DNA of 62,869 bases. Source: an uncultured Actinomyces sp. (GTDB lineage: Bacteria > Actinomycetota > Actinomycetes > Actinomycetales > Actinomycetaceae). The first letter of the stretch is position 1, and the number at the start of each line of letters is the position of its first letter. Shown here one piece after another: positions 8,445 through 16,876 of this stretch. The position numbers were made by a program, and so were the translations under genes. The stretch covers positions 1 to 62,869 of the forward strand of contig UWSI01000009.1 of the NCBI GenBank assembly GCA_900541895.1, in the 5' to 3' direction. The notes beneath the pieces were generated by a model, which was not told where the DNA came from, made no database searches, and was given only the letters and a program-made list of their open reading frames with translations.

Positions 8445-9236
8445 ATGTATCGGGTTGTGGGCGATGGACCGATTATTCTTGCGCATCGAGGCGGGGGAGC
8501 AGAAGGACCTGAGAACACTCCAGAAGCTTTTGAGGCGCTACGTAATATTCAGGTCTACCACGTTGAAACTGACGCGCATTTAAGCGCCGATGGTCAGGTT
8601 GTTCTCAACCATGATCCCGAGGTCGATCGCACCTATCCAGCAAGCGGCAAAATCCGTGAAATGAACTGGAGTGAGCTGCGTGAATTACGCGGTGTTGATG
8701 GTGGGCGAATGATCCGCTTGGCCGAGGCCTTGGATGAGTTCCCCGACATGTATTTCAATATCGACGCAAAGAGTGAGGAAGTTGCGCTTCCTTTGCTTGA
8801 AGTTATTCACGAACATGATGCGCTTGGACGTGTCTTAGTCGCTTCCTTTGATGAATCGCGGCTGCGTCGCCTGCGTCGTTTGGAGCCTCGTCTGGTCACC
8901 TCGGTGGGCGTTGGCGCGGTTACGCGTCTTGTTGCAGCTTCACAGCTCGCTCAGCCGGCCAGACGTCTTCTTGTCCCGGGTCCTCTTGAAGGTGTTTGGG
9001 CGGTTCAGGTTCCTGAGAAAATGGGGGCCATTCGAGTCGTCGATCGCCGCTTTGTCGCTACGGCACACGCCTTAGGGTGTGCCGTGCACGTCTGGACCGT
9101 CAACGAGGAAGAGCAGATGCATCGTCTGCTAGATCTTGGCGTTGATGGAATCATCACTGACTATCCAACAAGGGCTCGAAAGGTTCTTGAAGAACGAGGC
9201 CAGTGGCATCCAATTGCACCGGCAAATGCCCAATAG
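8445..9236 (+). CDS. Glycerophosphodiester phosphodiesterase
   Basis: The 263-aa GDPD TIM-barrel protein has the family start ILAHRGGGAEGPENTPEAF, with the catalytic His and the Glu-Asn pair, then ETDAHLSADGQVVLNHD, and ends with VDGIITDYPTRA. It hydrolyses glycerophosphodiesters to glycerol 3-phosphate and an alcohol. No signal peptide is seen, so the enzyme is probably cytoplasmic. ATG 8445 was preferred over GTG 8436 because AAGGAG at 8431-8436 sits eight bases before ATG and overlaps the GTG. The gene follows the M23 gene by two bases and ends before a strong bidirectional terminator. Confidence 0.92.
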   Translation: MYRVVGDGPIILAHRGGGAEGPENTPEAFEALRNIQVYHVETDAHLSADGQVVLNHDPEVDRTYPASGKIREMNWSELRELRGVDGGRMIRLAEALDEFPDMYFNIDAKSEEVALPLLEVIHEHDALGRVLVASFDESRLRRLRRLEPRLVTSVGVGAVTRLVAASQLAQPARRLLVPGPLEGVWAVQVPEKMGAIRVVDRRFVATAHALGCAVHVWTVNEEEQMHRLLDLGVDGIITDYPTRARKVLEERGQWHPIAPANAQ

Positions 9237-9259
9237 ACGCCGATAGAGAAGCATAAAGT

Positions 9260-9290
9260 TTGTGGGAGGCACCTAAGGTGCCTCCCACAA
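9260..9290. terminator. Bidirectional terminator hairpin
   Basis: A perfect 14-bp inverted repeat (TTGTGGGAGGCACC, loop TAA, GGTGCCTCCCACAA) lies between the convergent GDPD gene and the NhaD-type antiporter gene. It can serve both strands. Confidence 0.85.
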
Positions 9291-9320
9291 GCTTATCTAT
9301 GACGGTGTTGCCTAAACCGC

Positions 9321-10736
9321 TTAGGCATCAATGCCTTGGGTGCGGGTTGCCAGTTCGATGGTACGGGCGCGTGCGATTCGCCAGAATGAAATCCCCACCA
9401 ACACGACGGCCACTGCGATACCTGCGATGCGGACCCAGCCGCTGCCAACGAAAATCATTGCCATCGCCGCAAGCTCGGGAACAAGCAACATGAATGAATC
9501 CACAATGTAGCGACCGAAACTGGGCATTTCGATGCCGTCGGCCTCGGCCACGGACTTGACCATGAAGTTCGGACCATTGCCAATGTATGTAATAGCGCCG
9601 CAGAAAACTGCACCCAAGGAGATCGGGATCAGATAGGCCTCGGGAACTCCGGCAATGAGCGTCCCGTCCCCGCCCAAGGTCTTTGCCATTCCAAAGAAGG
9701 TCATGTAGGTCGGAGCATTGTCCAAGACCGAGGACAAGGAACCCGTGAAGACGAAGAAAGTTCCGCGGTTGAGGGGAAGAGAAGGCGCAACTTCTTCGAG
9801 GACGCGCAGTGCGGGGGCCATCGTGGCGAAAATGCCGATGAAGAGTGCAGCAACTTCGGCAATGGGGGACCACTGGAAAGCGTTCTCCTCGTAGCGGACA
9901 TTTTTATTGCCAACAGTCAGTGAAAGGCCAGAGGCAATAAGCATGACGATCTCGCGGTATGGCACTAACTCGGAGCCGTGCGCATGACCTTCGATGATGG
10001 CCTCGGCATCCCATGAGGGAAGGAAAGCAACGGAGCAGATGATCGCAGCGAAGAACAGAAGATTAATTGCACCGTGTAGGCGCAGCGGTTCGATGTCTTC
10101 GTTGTCCTCTTCGATGGCCACCTTGGGTTCGCTTGCGTAGTACAAGCGATCAAGCGAGTAAAACGACAAAAGAAGGATCCCAAGGACGAATGCCCATTCC
10201 TTCCACAGGTTCAGTGTCCACGTGAAGGGAACGCCATTGAGGAACCCAAGGAAGAGCGGCGGGTCGCCAAGCGGAGTGAGCAAACCACCGCAGTTAGCGA
10301 CGATGAAGATCGTGAAGAGAACGGTGTGGACCTTGTTAACACGCTCGCGGTTGGTGGCAAGCAGGGGACGGATCAACAGCATTGCTGCGCCGGTTGTCCC
10401 AATGAAGGATGCCAAGACGCCGCCAATTGCCAAGAAGATTGTGTTGTTTCGTGGGGTTGCTCGAATATCGCCGGCGAGGTGAATACCACCCGAGACCACG
10501 TAGAGCGAGAACAGTAGGCAGATGAATTGGAAGTATTCAATCCCCGTATCAATCAGCGGGCCGCTTCCGGCCTTCCAGAACATCCACAGCGTCGTCGGAA
10601 CTGCCAAGATCAGTGCGACGGTGAGCTGAGAGGAATTACGCTCCCACCAGTGTGAGGTGGCAGGAATCAGTGGCAAAACCGCGATACATGCGAGCATTGC
10701 GACAAAGGGAAGTAGAGACCACAGTGGGTATTCCAC
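9321..10736 (-). CDS. nhaD: NhaD-type sodium/proton antiporter (ion transporter superfamily)
   Basis: The 471-aa polytopic membrane protein has about 12 hydrophobic segments. Stretches conserved in NhaD/UIT-type antiporters are visible, including NCGGLLTPLGDPPLFLGFLN and GNGPNFMVKSVAEADG. Members exchange Na+ or Li+ for H+ across the membrane. I place the start at GTG 10736 because AAGGAG lies five bases upstream and the first helix follows; an in-frame ATG at 10781 has no ribosome site. The gene runs divergently from the TauE-like permease. It converges on the GDPD gene across a terminator. Substrate is assigned by family only. Confidence 0.85.
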   Translation of the reverse strand: MEYPLWSLLPFVAMLACIAVLPLIPATSHWWERNSSQLTVALILAVPTTLWMFWKAGSGPLIDTGIEYFQFICLLFSLYVVSGGIHLAGDIRATPRNNTIFLAIGGVLASFIGTTGAAMLLIRPLLATNRERVNKVHTVLFTIFIVANCGGLLTPLGDPPLFLGFLNGVPFTWTLNLWKEWAFVLGILLLSFYSLDRLYYASEPKVAIEEDNEDIEPLRLHGAINLLFFAAIICSVAFLPSWDAEAIIEGHAHGSELVPYREIVMLIASGLSLTVGNKNVRYEENAFQWSPIAEVAALFIGIFATMAPALRVLEEVAPSLPLNRGTFFVFTGSLSSVLDNAPTYMTFFGMAKTLGGDGTLIAGVPEAYLIPISLGAVFCGAITYIGNGPNFMVKSVAEADGIEMPSFGRYIVDSFMLLVPELAAMAMIFVGSGWVRIAGIAVAVVLVGISFWRIARARTIELATRTQGIDA

Positions 10737-10863
10737 AAGAACTCCTTGACGGTGAATCTGGTTGGCAATCGCCTCATTCATCCTAGGCTATGGCGCTGCA
10801 CGGGGCATTGATATCTTCCTATGCGATCGGCACGCCTATGATGGAATTTGTCGAGGAGGTTCA

Positions 10864-11682
10864 ATGTCCCAGCGTCTGCGCGATGTCGTGCTACTGGTTG
10901 CTGCCGGTTTATTTGCGGGCTCACTCTCGGGTTTATTTGGAATTGGTGGTGGAACCGTCATTATTCCCGCGCTCATGGCAGTTGGCTATTCTCAGCGCGA
11001 GGCCTCGGCCTCAAGTTTGCTAGCCATTGTTCCAACCTGCATTTCTGGGGTGATCTCCTATGCGGCAGTTGGCAGAATTGCCTGGATCCCTGCGCTTCTC
11101 ATGACCATGGGCATGTTGATCGGTGTACAAATGGGGACGTGGATGCTTGCGCGACTGTCTGAGGGCGTTCTGCGCTGGGGGTTTGTCGTGTTCATCGTGA
11201 CATTGATTGTGATCCAGGTTGTGTATGTTCCCGCTCGCGAGGGGGCTCTTGATATCACTCTCCCAGTCGGAATAGCACTGTTCCTACTGGGATGTTTGTG
11301 TGGTTTTCTTGCCGGTTTGTTGGGAATTGGTGGGGGAGCAGTTGCGATACCTGGACTGACCCTTCTGGGTATGTCTGACTTGGGTGCTCGTGGAGTATCG
11401 ATGGTCGTGATGCTTCCGGGTGCGCTCAGTGGAACAGTAACGAATTATCGACGAGGCCTTGTTCGTGTTGGTCCCGCATTGCTCGTTGGCTGCACGGCTG
11501 TGTGCGCAGTTCCTTTTGGGGCATGGTGTGCGAGGCTTCTGTCGCCTCGCGTTGACGCCTTGCTTTTTGGTGCGTGGTTTGCGGTGCTATTGGTGCGTTC
11601 CATTATTGTGGCGCGAAAAGTGCCCCGAACAGGATTCGAACCTGCGACCTTTCGCTCCGGAGGCGAACGCTCTATCCACTGA
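10864..11682 (+). CDS. TauE/SafE (TSUP) family sulfite/organosulfonate-type permease
   Basis: The protein is 272 aa with about eight hydrophobic helices. The two-fold repeat typical of TSUP proteins is clear: GLFGIGGGTVIIPAL in the first half and GLLGIGGGAVAIPGL in the second. The family exports or imports small sulfur-containing or carboxylated anions; the substrate here is unknown. ATG 10864 has an AGGAGG site six bases upstream, so the ORF start at 10762 is not used. The last 20 or so codons (from VPRTGFEPATF) run antisense through the tRNA-Arg gene, and the stop lies inside it. The C-terminal tail is therefore shaped by tRNA sequence rather than protein selection. Confidence 0.85.
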   Translation: MSQRLRDVVLLVAAGLFAGSLSGLFGIGGGTVIIPALMAVGYSQREASASSLLAIVPTCISGVISYAAVGRIAWIPALLMTMGMLIGVQMGTWMLARLSEGVLRWGFVVFIVTLIVIQVVYVPAREGALDITLPVGIALFLLGCLCGFLAGLLGIGGGAVAIPGLTLLGMSDLGARGVSMVVMLPGALSGTVTNYRRGLVRVGPALLVGCTAVCAVPFGAWCARLLSPRVDALLFGAWFAVLLVRSIIVARKVPRTGFEPATFRSGGERSIH

Positions 11683-11693
11683 GCTATCGGGGC
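11621..11693 (-). tRNA. tRNA-Arg (anticodon CCG)
   Basis: On the minus strand the 73-nt cloverleaf has acceptor GCCCCGA paired with TCGGGGC, D arm TAGCTCAGTGGATAGAGC, anticodon stem TTCGC/GCGAA enclosing CTCCGGA (anticodon CCG, reading CGG), and T arm GCAGGTTCGAATCCTG. The discriminator is A, and no CCA is encoded (CTTTTCGC follows). It overlaps the 3' end of the permease gene on the other strand. Confidence 0.96.
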
Positions 11694-11801
11694 AACCGCC
11701 CCAGTTTATCAGTCTTTAGCCCGAGCTCAAACGCTAGTGCAGACCCGGATTAGGCCGTATTATGAAGGGGTTCCCTCTCTTCAACGTGAATGGAAGTTTA
11801 C

Positions 11802-12239
11802 ATGCGCGTCCATATTGCAACCGATCATGCCGGATTCGAACTTAAAGAACACCTGGTGAAGGTCCTTCGCGATGCGGGATATGAGGTTATCGATCACGGT
11901 GCAACAACCTATGATCCCAACGATGACTACCCGCAGATGTGTATCGAAGCCGCTGAAGGTGTTGTCTCAGATCCCGGCTCTTTGGGTGTAGTCATTGGCG
12001 GTTCGGGAAATGGCGAACAGATGGCTGCCAACTTGGTTAAGGGCGTGCGTGCGGCACTGGTATGGAACGAAAACATCGCCGTGCTTGCTCGTGAACACAA
12101 CAACGCGAATGTTATTGCCGTCGGGGCTCGTCAGCACTCGAAGGAAGATGCCACCCGCTTTGTTTTGACCTTCTTGGAAACGCCTTTCAGTGAGGATGAG
12201 CGTCACAAGCGTCGCATCGCAGTGATGGATGCGTACTAA
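11802..12239 (+). CDS. rpiB: Ribose-5-phosphate isomerase B
   Basis: The 145-aa protein of the RpiB/LacAB family interconverts ribose 5-phosphate and ribulose 5-phosphate in the pentose phosphate pathway. The start HIATDHAGFELKEHL, the phosphate loop GGSGNGEQMAANLVKGVRAA, and the segment REHNNANVIAVGAR are all present. ATG 11802 was chosen because GGAAG at 11792-11796 sits five bases upstream and MRVHIATDHAG is the family N-terminus; an in-frame ATG at 11790 has no ribosome site. It converges with mntH only 21 bases downstream, with no obvious terminator between them. Confidence 0.95.
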   Translation: MRVHIATDHAGFELKEHLVKVLRDAGYEVIDHGATTYDPNDDYPQMCIEAAEGVVSDPGSLGVVIGGSGNGEQMAANLVKGVRAALVWNENIAVLAREHNNANVIAVGARQHSKEDATRFVLTFLETPFSEDERHKRRIAVMDAY

Positions 12240-12260
12240 TACCCAATTGGACGCTAGCGC

Positions 12261-13490
12261 TCAGCTCTGACCGGTAATAGTCAGGTAGACCAACAGAATA
12301 TTGAGAAGAGTAATTGCCGCTGCAATCACAGATGCCACTGTGATTGTCAGCGGCTTATTCACATATTCGCCCATGAGCTTCTTATTTCGCGTCAAATACA
12401 TGAGCGGCACAATGGCAAAGGGGATGCCAAAGGAAAGCGCGACCTGCGAGAGCACCAATGCCCAGGTCGGTTCTGCCCCCATTCCCAGGATGATCAGGGC
12501 CGGGATGATTGTCACCACGCGGCGTGCCAACAGTGGGACGTTCACGTGGAGAAGACCGTTCATGATTTCTGAACCCGCGTAGGCGCCCACCGAAGTCGAT
12601 GCTAAGCCTGAGGCCAGCAGGCCAAGAGCGAAGATGGAGGAAACGGTGCCTCCCAGGGCGTTTGCGATCGCATGGTAGGCACCTTCGATGGTGTCGGTTC
12701 CTTCAACTCCAGACAAAGCCGAGGCAGCGAGAAGAAGCAGGCCAATATTGACGATTCCGGCAATGCTCAGTGCCCACAAGATATCGTGGCGAGTTGCACG
12801 AAGAAGCGCACGCTTATGGGGACGTTCAATTTCGGGATCTGTCTGGTGGTCGTTGACCAAGGAAGAGTGCAGGTAAATCGCGTGCGGCATGACAGTTGCG
12901 CCGAGCATCGAGGCGGAGACCAAAATTGAGTCGGTGCCATTGAATCGGGGGATCAGTCCGCTTGCAACTTCAGACCACTGCGGTGGTGCGAAGAAAAGTC
13001 CTGCTAAGAATCCTGCGGTAATCACGACAAGCATCCCGATGATTACTGCTTCAAAAATATTCTGGCGATTTCCTTGGAGGAGCAGGACAATGATCGACGC
13101 GGCACCAATAATGACACCGGACCACAAGAGGGAAATTCCGAAGAGAAGGTTGAGTGCGATTGCTCCACCAATAACTTCAGCGAGGTCGGTTGCCGCCGCG
13201 ACGACTTCCGCTTGTAGCCAGAACAGAATTCGATTGTGCGGACGAAGACGTTCACCAAGGAGTGCAGGGAGTGATTTTCCGGTGACAATGCCCAATTTTG
13301 CTGAAAGGTATTGGACAAGCATGGCTGAGAGATTTGAAAGAATAAGCACCCATACCAAGAGGTAGCCATAGCGGGCACCCGCAGTGATATTCGCAGCGAC
13401 ATTGCCGGGGTCCACATAGGCAATTGCTGCAATAAATGCCGGGCCCATCAAAGCAAATAGTCGATGCTGCTTGAGACGGTGAACACTCAT
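12261..13490 (-). CDS. mntH: NRAMP-family manganese/iron transporter
   Basis: The 409-aa, about 11-helix proton-coupled divalent metal importer has the helix-1 metal motif DPGN (YVDPGNVAANITAGA) and the helix-6 motif MPHAIYLHSSL. The segment EVVAAATDLAEVIGGAIALN is also conserved. Start ATG 13490 has GAGGAT about six bases upstream. About 28 bases further upstream TTATAC, a possible -10 box, is embedded in a short dyad TTCG-N6-CGAA (13515-13528). That could be a metal-repressor site, but no repressor gene lies in the window. It is divergent from argS. Confidence 0.94.
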   Translation of the reverse strand: MSVHRLKQHRLFALMGPAFIAAIAYVDPGNVAANITAGARYGYLLVWVLILSNLSAMLVQYLSAKLGIVTGKSLPALLGERLRPHNRILFWLQAEVVAAATDLAEVIGGAIALNLLFGISLLWSGVIIGAASIIVLLLQGNRQNIFEAVIIGMLVVITAGFLAGLFFAPPQWSEVASGLIPRFNGTDSILVSASMLGATVMPHAIYLHSSLVNDHQTDPEIERPHKRALLRATRHDILWALSIAGIVNIGLLLLAASALSGVEGTDTIEGAYHAIANALGGTVSSIFALGLLASGLASTSVGAYAGSEIMNGLLHVNVPLLARRVVTIIPALIILGMGAEPTWALVLSQVALSFGIPFAIVPLMYLTRNKKLMGEYVNKPLTITVASVIAAAITLLNILLVYLTITGQS

Positions 13491-13601
13491 TTTCTATCCT
13501 CACATATCAGAATCTTCGTATAACCGAACTTTACTCCAGATTTTGTGAGGTGTCACAGAGTTTCAGTGTGGCATGGGAGCAATCGAAACGATTACCCTTA
13601 A

Positions 13602-15284
13602 ATGGTGACTCCAGAAGAACTTGCATCTCATATCCAGGACCTTTTGCTTGCTGAGATTAAGCAGGGCAACTTTGCTCTCGAGCCCGCAGACCTTCCCGAG
13701 ACGGTGAAGGTCGAGAGGCCTCGTAACCGTGACCACGGCGACTGGGCCAGCAATATTGCCATGCAATTGGCAAAGAAGGCGGGAATGAACCCGCGCGACT
13801 TTGCGCAGATCCTCGTCAGTGACCTCAATGAACTCGAGGGCATTGATAGTGCTGAAATCGCTGGTCCCGGCTTTATCAATATTCGTCTTGCCGCTGCCTC
13901 TGCAGGCGAGCTTGCCCGCACCATTGTCGAGGCCGGTGGTGCTTTCGGTCGTGGCGAATCCATGAAGGGACTGCACATTAATCTGGAGTATGTCTCTGCC
14001 AACCCCACAGGTCCGGTTCACCTGGGTGGTGCACGCTGGGCGGCCGTGGGAGATTCCCTCGCTCGCCTGATGAAGGCATCGGGCGCGAAGGTGACTCGCG
14101 AGTACTACTTCAATGATCATGGTTCTCAGATCGATCGTTTCGCGCGTTCTCTCTATGCACGCGCGATGGGCCATGAGGCGCCCGAAGATGGTTACGGCGG
14201 CCAGTACATTGCCGATATTGCTGCGCAAGTACGTGAAGACGCTGTCGCAGCAGGGGAGCCCGATCCGGTCACTCTTCCTGAAGACGAATCTGTTGAGGCA
14301 TTCCGCGCACGTGGTGTTGAGCTGATGTTCGATGAAATCAAGCAGCGTCTGCGTGATTTCCGCTCCGAATTCGACGTTTTCTTCCACGAAGATTCGCTTC
14401 ACAATTCGGGAGCTGTTGACGCTGCAATTGAAACTTTGCGTCAGCGTGGCCAGGTCTTTGACCGAGATGGAGCCGTTTGGCTGCGAACGACCTCTTACGG
14501 CGATGACAAGGACCGTGTCCTGATCAAGTCTGACGGTCAAGCGGCGTACTTCGCCGGTGATGTCGCCTACTACCTTGATAAGCGCCGTCGCGGTGCCGAC
14601 GCTGCCATCTACTTACTGGGCGCAGATCACCACGGCTACATTGGTCGAATGATGGCGATGTGCGAAGCATTTGGCGACAAGCCCGGTGTCAACATGCAGA
14701 TTCTCATCGGCCAGATGGTGAACCTGGTTAAGGACGGCGTCCCGGTCCGTATGTCCAAGCGTGCTGGAACCATCGTTACCCTTGACGACCTAGTCGATGC
14801 CGTTGGCGTGGACGCTGCCCGTTATGCGCTGGTTCGAGTTTCCATGGATTCCAATTTGGATATTGATTTGGATCTGCTGGGATCGCGCACGAATGAAAAC
14901 CCTGTCTACTACGTTCAGTACGCGCATGCCCGTACTCGCAACGTTGCGCGAAATGCAGCTGAGCACGGTGTCACGCGCGATGCTGGTTTTAACCCCGCAG
15001 CACTGGATACTCAGGCCGATAGTGATCTACTGGGTGTCCTTGCACAGTTCCCTGCGCAGGTCGCACAAGCTGCGGATCTACGTGAGCCTCACCGTGTTGC
15101 TCGCTACCTGGAGCAGCTCGCCGCCGCTTACCACACCTGGTATGGCCAGTGCCGCGTGACTCCTCGTGGAGACGATCCGGTTGATGAAGGCCATGTTGCA
15201 CGTCTGTGGCTCAATGATGCTGTGACGCAGGTCCTGCGTAGCGGTCTGGATCTTCTCGGTGTTGAGGCTCCCGAACGTATGTGA
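13602..15284 (+). CDS. argS: Arginyl-tRNA synthetase
   Basis: The 560-aa class I synthetase charges tRNA-Arg. It has an N-terminal Add1-like domain (about 1-100), the HIGH-region variant ANPTGPVHLGGARWA, the KMSKS-region MSKRAGTIVTLDDLVDAVG, and a C-terminal anticodon-binding DALR domain (about 430-560) ending VEAPERM. The length is normal. No Shine-Dalgarno site precedes ATG 13602. TACCCT ends three bases before the start and could be a -10 box giving a leaderless mRNA. The gene ends before a 17-bp perfect terminator stem. The matching tRNA-Arg(CCG) lies 2 kb upstream, probably by coincidence. Confidence 0.97.
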   Translation: MVTPEELASHIQDLLLAEIKQGNFALEPADLPETVKVERPRNRDHGDWASNIAMQLAKKAGMNPRDFAQILVSDLNELEGIDSAEIAGPGFINIRLAAASAGELARTIVEAGGAFGRGESMKGLHINLEYVSANPTGPVHLGGARWAAVGDSLARLMKASGAKVTREYYFNDHGSQIDRFARSLYARAMGHEAPEDGYGGQYIADIAAQVREDAVAAGEPDPVTLPEDESVEAFRARGVELMFDEIKQRLRDFRSEFDVFFHEDSLHNSGAVDAAIETLRQRGQVFDRDGAVWLRTTSYGDDKDRVLIKSDGQAAYFAGDVAYYLDKRRRGADAAIYLLGADHHGYIGRMMAMCEAFGDKPGVNMQILIGQMVNLVKDGVPVRMSKRAGTIVTLDDLVDAVGVDAARYALVRVSMDSNLDIDLDLLGSRTNENPVYYVQYAHARTRNVARNAAEHGVTRDAGFNPAALDTQADSDLLGVLAQFPAQVAQAADLREPHRVARYLEQLAAAYHTWYGQCRVTPRGDDPVDEGHVARLWLNDAVTQVLRSGLDLLGVEAPERM

Positions 15285-15303
15285 GTTCAGTCTGATAGAC
15301 GCA

Positions 15304-15341
15304 GTTGGCCCCGCAGTTTCGGTTGAAACTGCGGGGCCAAC
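15304..15341. terminator. Strong terminator hairpin after argS
   Basis: A perfect 17-bp stem (GTTGGCCCCGCAGTTTC with its complement) and loop GGTT lies between the convergent argS and the flavoprotein gene. It probably works in both directions. Confidence 0.85.
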
Positions 15342-15393
15342 CCGTTTCGCACCTTAAAGGGATTGCAGATGCTCCGCTGAGTTCGCGTCCAGC

Positions 15394-16776
15394 TTAGGCA
15401 AGCGAATCAAAGAGGATATTGAGTCCTTCTCCCATTGTTGGGTGGGCGATGGGAAGCATTCGGAGCTGCTCATAGGTCATCCCCGCGCTCATTGCTACGT
15501 GAACGGCGGTGATGACTTCACCGGACTGAGGGCCGACAAGCGTTGCACCCAAAATTGTGTGGGTCTTTGCATCAACGATCGCCTTCCACTTACCGGCCGT
15601 ATCGCGCATGGTCTTTGCTCGTGGAATTGCCGCAGTATCGATCGAGGCGACAAGGACATCCAGTCCCTGTTCCCGAGCTTCGGTTTCGTTCATGCCGATA
15701 CGTCCAAGCTCCGGTTCGGCAAAGAGCGCCCAAGGGATAAGACGTCCGGCCTTTGAAGTCCGTGGGTCTTCCAAGGAGACTCCGTCCATCTGTTCACGGA
15801 TGATCCGGTAGTCGTTCCACGAGGCGTGGGTGAACATGGGCGTACCTGCGCAGTCGCCCGCAGCCCAGACGCCATCGAGATTGGTGCGCAGATGGTCGTC
15901 AACGCTAATAAAGCCTCGTTGATCGAGCGTCACTCCAGCTTCTTCAAGACCAATTCCCTTTGTATTGGGGATACGCCCTGCGGCAACCAACACCTTTTCG
16001 GCGCTCACGCTACTACCATCGGATAGCTTGACGGTGATCGTATTGCCTTGCTTTGAGCCGGACTGTGCGAGAACGCCGGTGAGGATTGTGACGCCCCGAT
16101 CCTGTAGGCTCTTTTCGTAGATTGCTGCGATATCGGGATCTTCACGGTCAAGGATGTGGGGGCCGGAAGCGACAACCGTCACCTTGGATCCGAAGCTTGT
16201 CATCATGGATGCAAATTCGATACCGATGTATCCGCCGCCAATGATGACAAGGGATGAGGGAATCTCTTCCACTCGCAGGATATCTTCACTGTCCCATGCT
16301 CCAGCTTCCCAGAGTCCAGGAATTGGAGGATGCGCGGGGCTGGTTCCCAGATTGAGCAGGACGCGCTCGGAGTGGAGTTGGCGCAGTGTCCCATCTTCAA
16401 GCTTGACTTCAACGCTGTTTGCATCCAAAAGACGAGCGCTTCCACGCATGAAATCGATTCCTGGCGCAGCAAAGAATTTCTCGTGCGCGGCAACCATTGC
16501 CGAGACGATACCTTCCTTGTGTGCGCGCAGTTTTTCTACGTTGATGTAAGCGCCAGCGGTACCCTCGATGCCAAATGTGGCGTCACTGCGAGTGTCTTCC
16601 ATGCGGCGCGCTGCGGCGACCAATGATTTAGTGGGGATACATGCCACGTTAATGCAGGTGCCACCGATAAACTGTCGTTCGATCAGGGCGACCTTCCAGC
16701 CTTTTTTGGCGCGATTCATCGCCAGTGACTTTCCGGCCTTCCCGCCTCCAACAACGATGAGGTCAAAGTTCTCCAC
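15394..16776 (-). CDS. FAD-dependent pyridine nucleotide-disulfide oxidoreductase (mercuric reductase/Lpd-like)
   Basis: The 460-aa flavoprotein has the N-terminal FAD-binding motif VVGGGKAGKSLA, the redox-active disulfide in GGTCINVACIPTKSL, an NAD(P)-binding motif IIGGGYIGIEFAS, the second FAD motif VWAAGDCAG, and a dimerisation domain. The C-terminal active-site region reads IAHPTMGE. It differs from true dihydrolipoyl dehydrogenase, and no 2-oxo-acid complex genes adjoin it, so the disulfide substrate is unknown. GTG 16776 was chosen because AAAGGAG lies six bases upstream and the family N-terminus begins there. Mercury detoxification is unlikely since no mer genes or metal-binding tail are present. 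Confidence 0.85.
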   Translation of the reverse strand: MENFDLIVVGGGKAGKSLAMNRAKKGWKVALIERQFIGGTCINVACIPTKSLVAAARRMEDTRSDATFGIEGTAGAYINVEKLRAHKEGIVSAMVAAHEKFFAAPGIDFMRGSARLLDANSVEVKLEDGTLRQLHSERVLLNLGTSPAHPPIPGLWEAGAWDSEDILRVEEIPSSLVIIGGGYIGIEFASMMTSFGSKVTVVASGPHILDREDPDIAAIYEKSLQDRGVTILTGVLAQSGSKQGNTITVKLSDGSSVSAEKVLVAAGRIPNTKGIGLEEAGVTLDQRGFISVDDHLRTNLDGVWAAGDCAGTPMFTHASWNDYRIIREQMDGVSLEDPRTSKAGRLIPWALFAEPELGRIGMNETEAREQGLDVLVASIDTAAIPRAKTMRDTAGKWKAIVDAKTHTILGATLVGPQSGEVITAVHVAMSAGMTYEQLRMLPIAHPTMGEGLNILFDSLA

Positions 16777-16876
16777 GGTGTCTCCTTTACTGAGTGGAGC
16801 GGTCCTTCTCATCTCGTAGAACGCAGTAGGCTACGACATCATTCCGGCCAATAGGTGATGGTGAGGCGCTTCACTT

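Noticed and set aside
11459..11719. A plus-strand ORF ending in a PEQDSNLRPF-type sequence
   Set aside because: This is the well-known artefact of reading through the antisense of a tRNA; it overlaps the TauE/SafE gene in another frame.
13563..14540. A 325-codon minus-strand ORF opposite argS
   Set aside because: It lies fully inside argS on the other strand, has no family motif, and is explained by low stop frequency in antisense of a GC-rich gene.
15394..16776. Mercuric reductase
   Set aside because: The disulfide and flavin motifs are general to the superfamily; there is no metal-binding N-terminal domain or other mer gene nearby.
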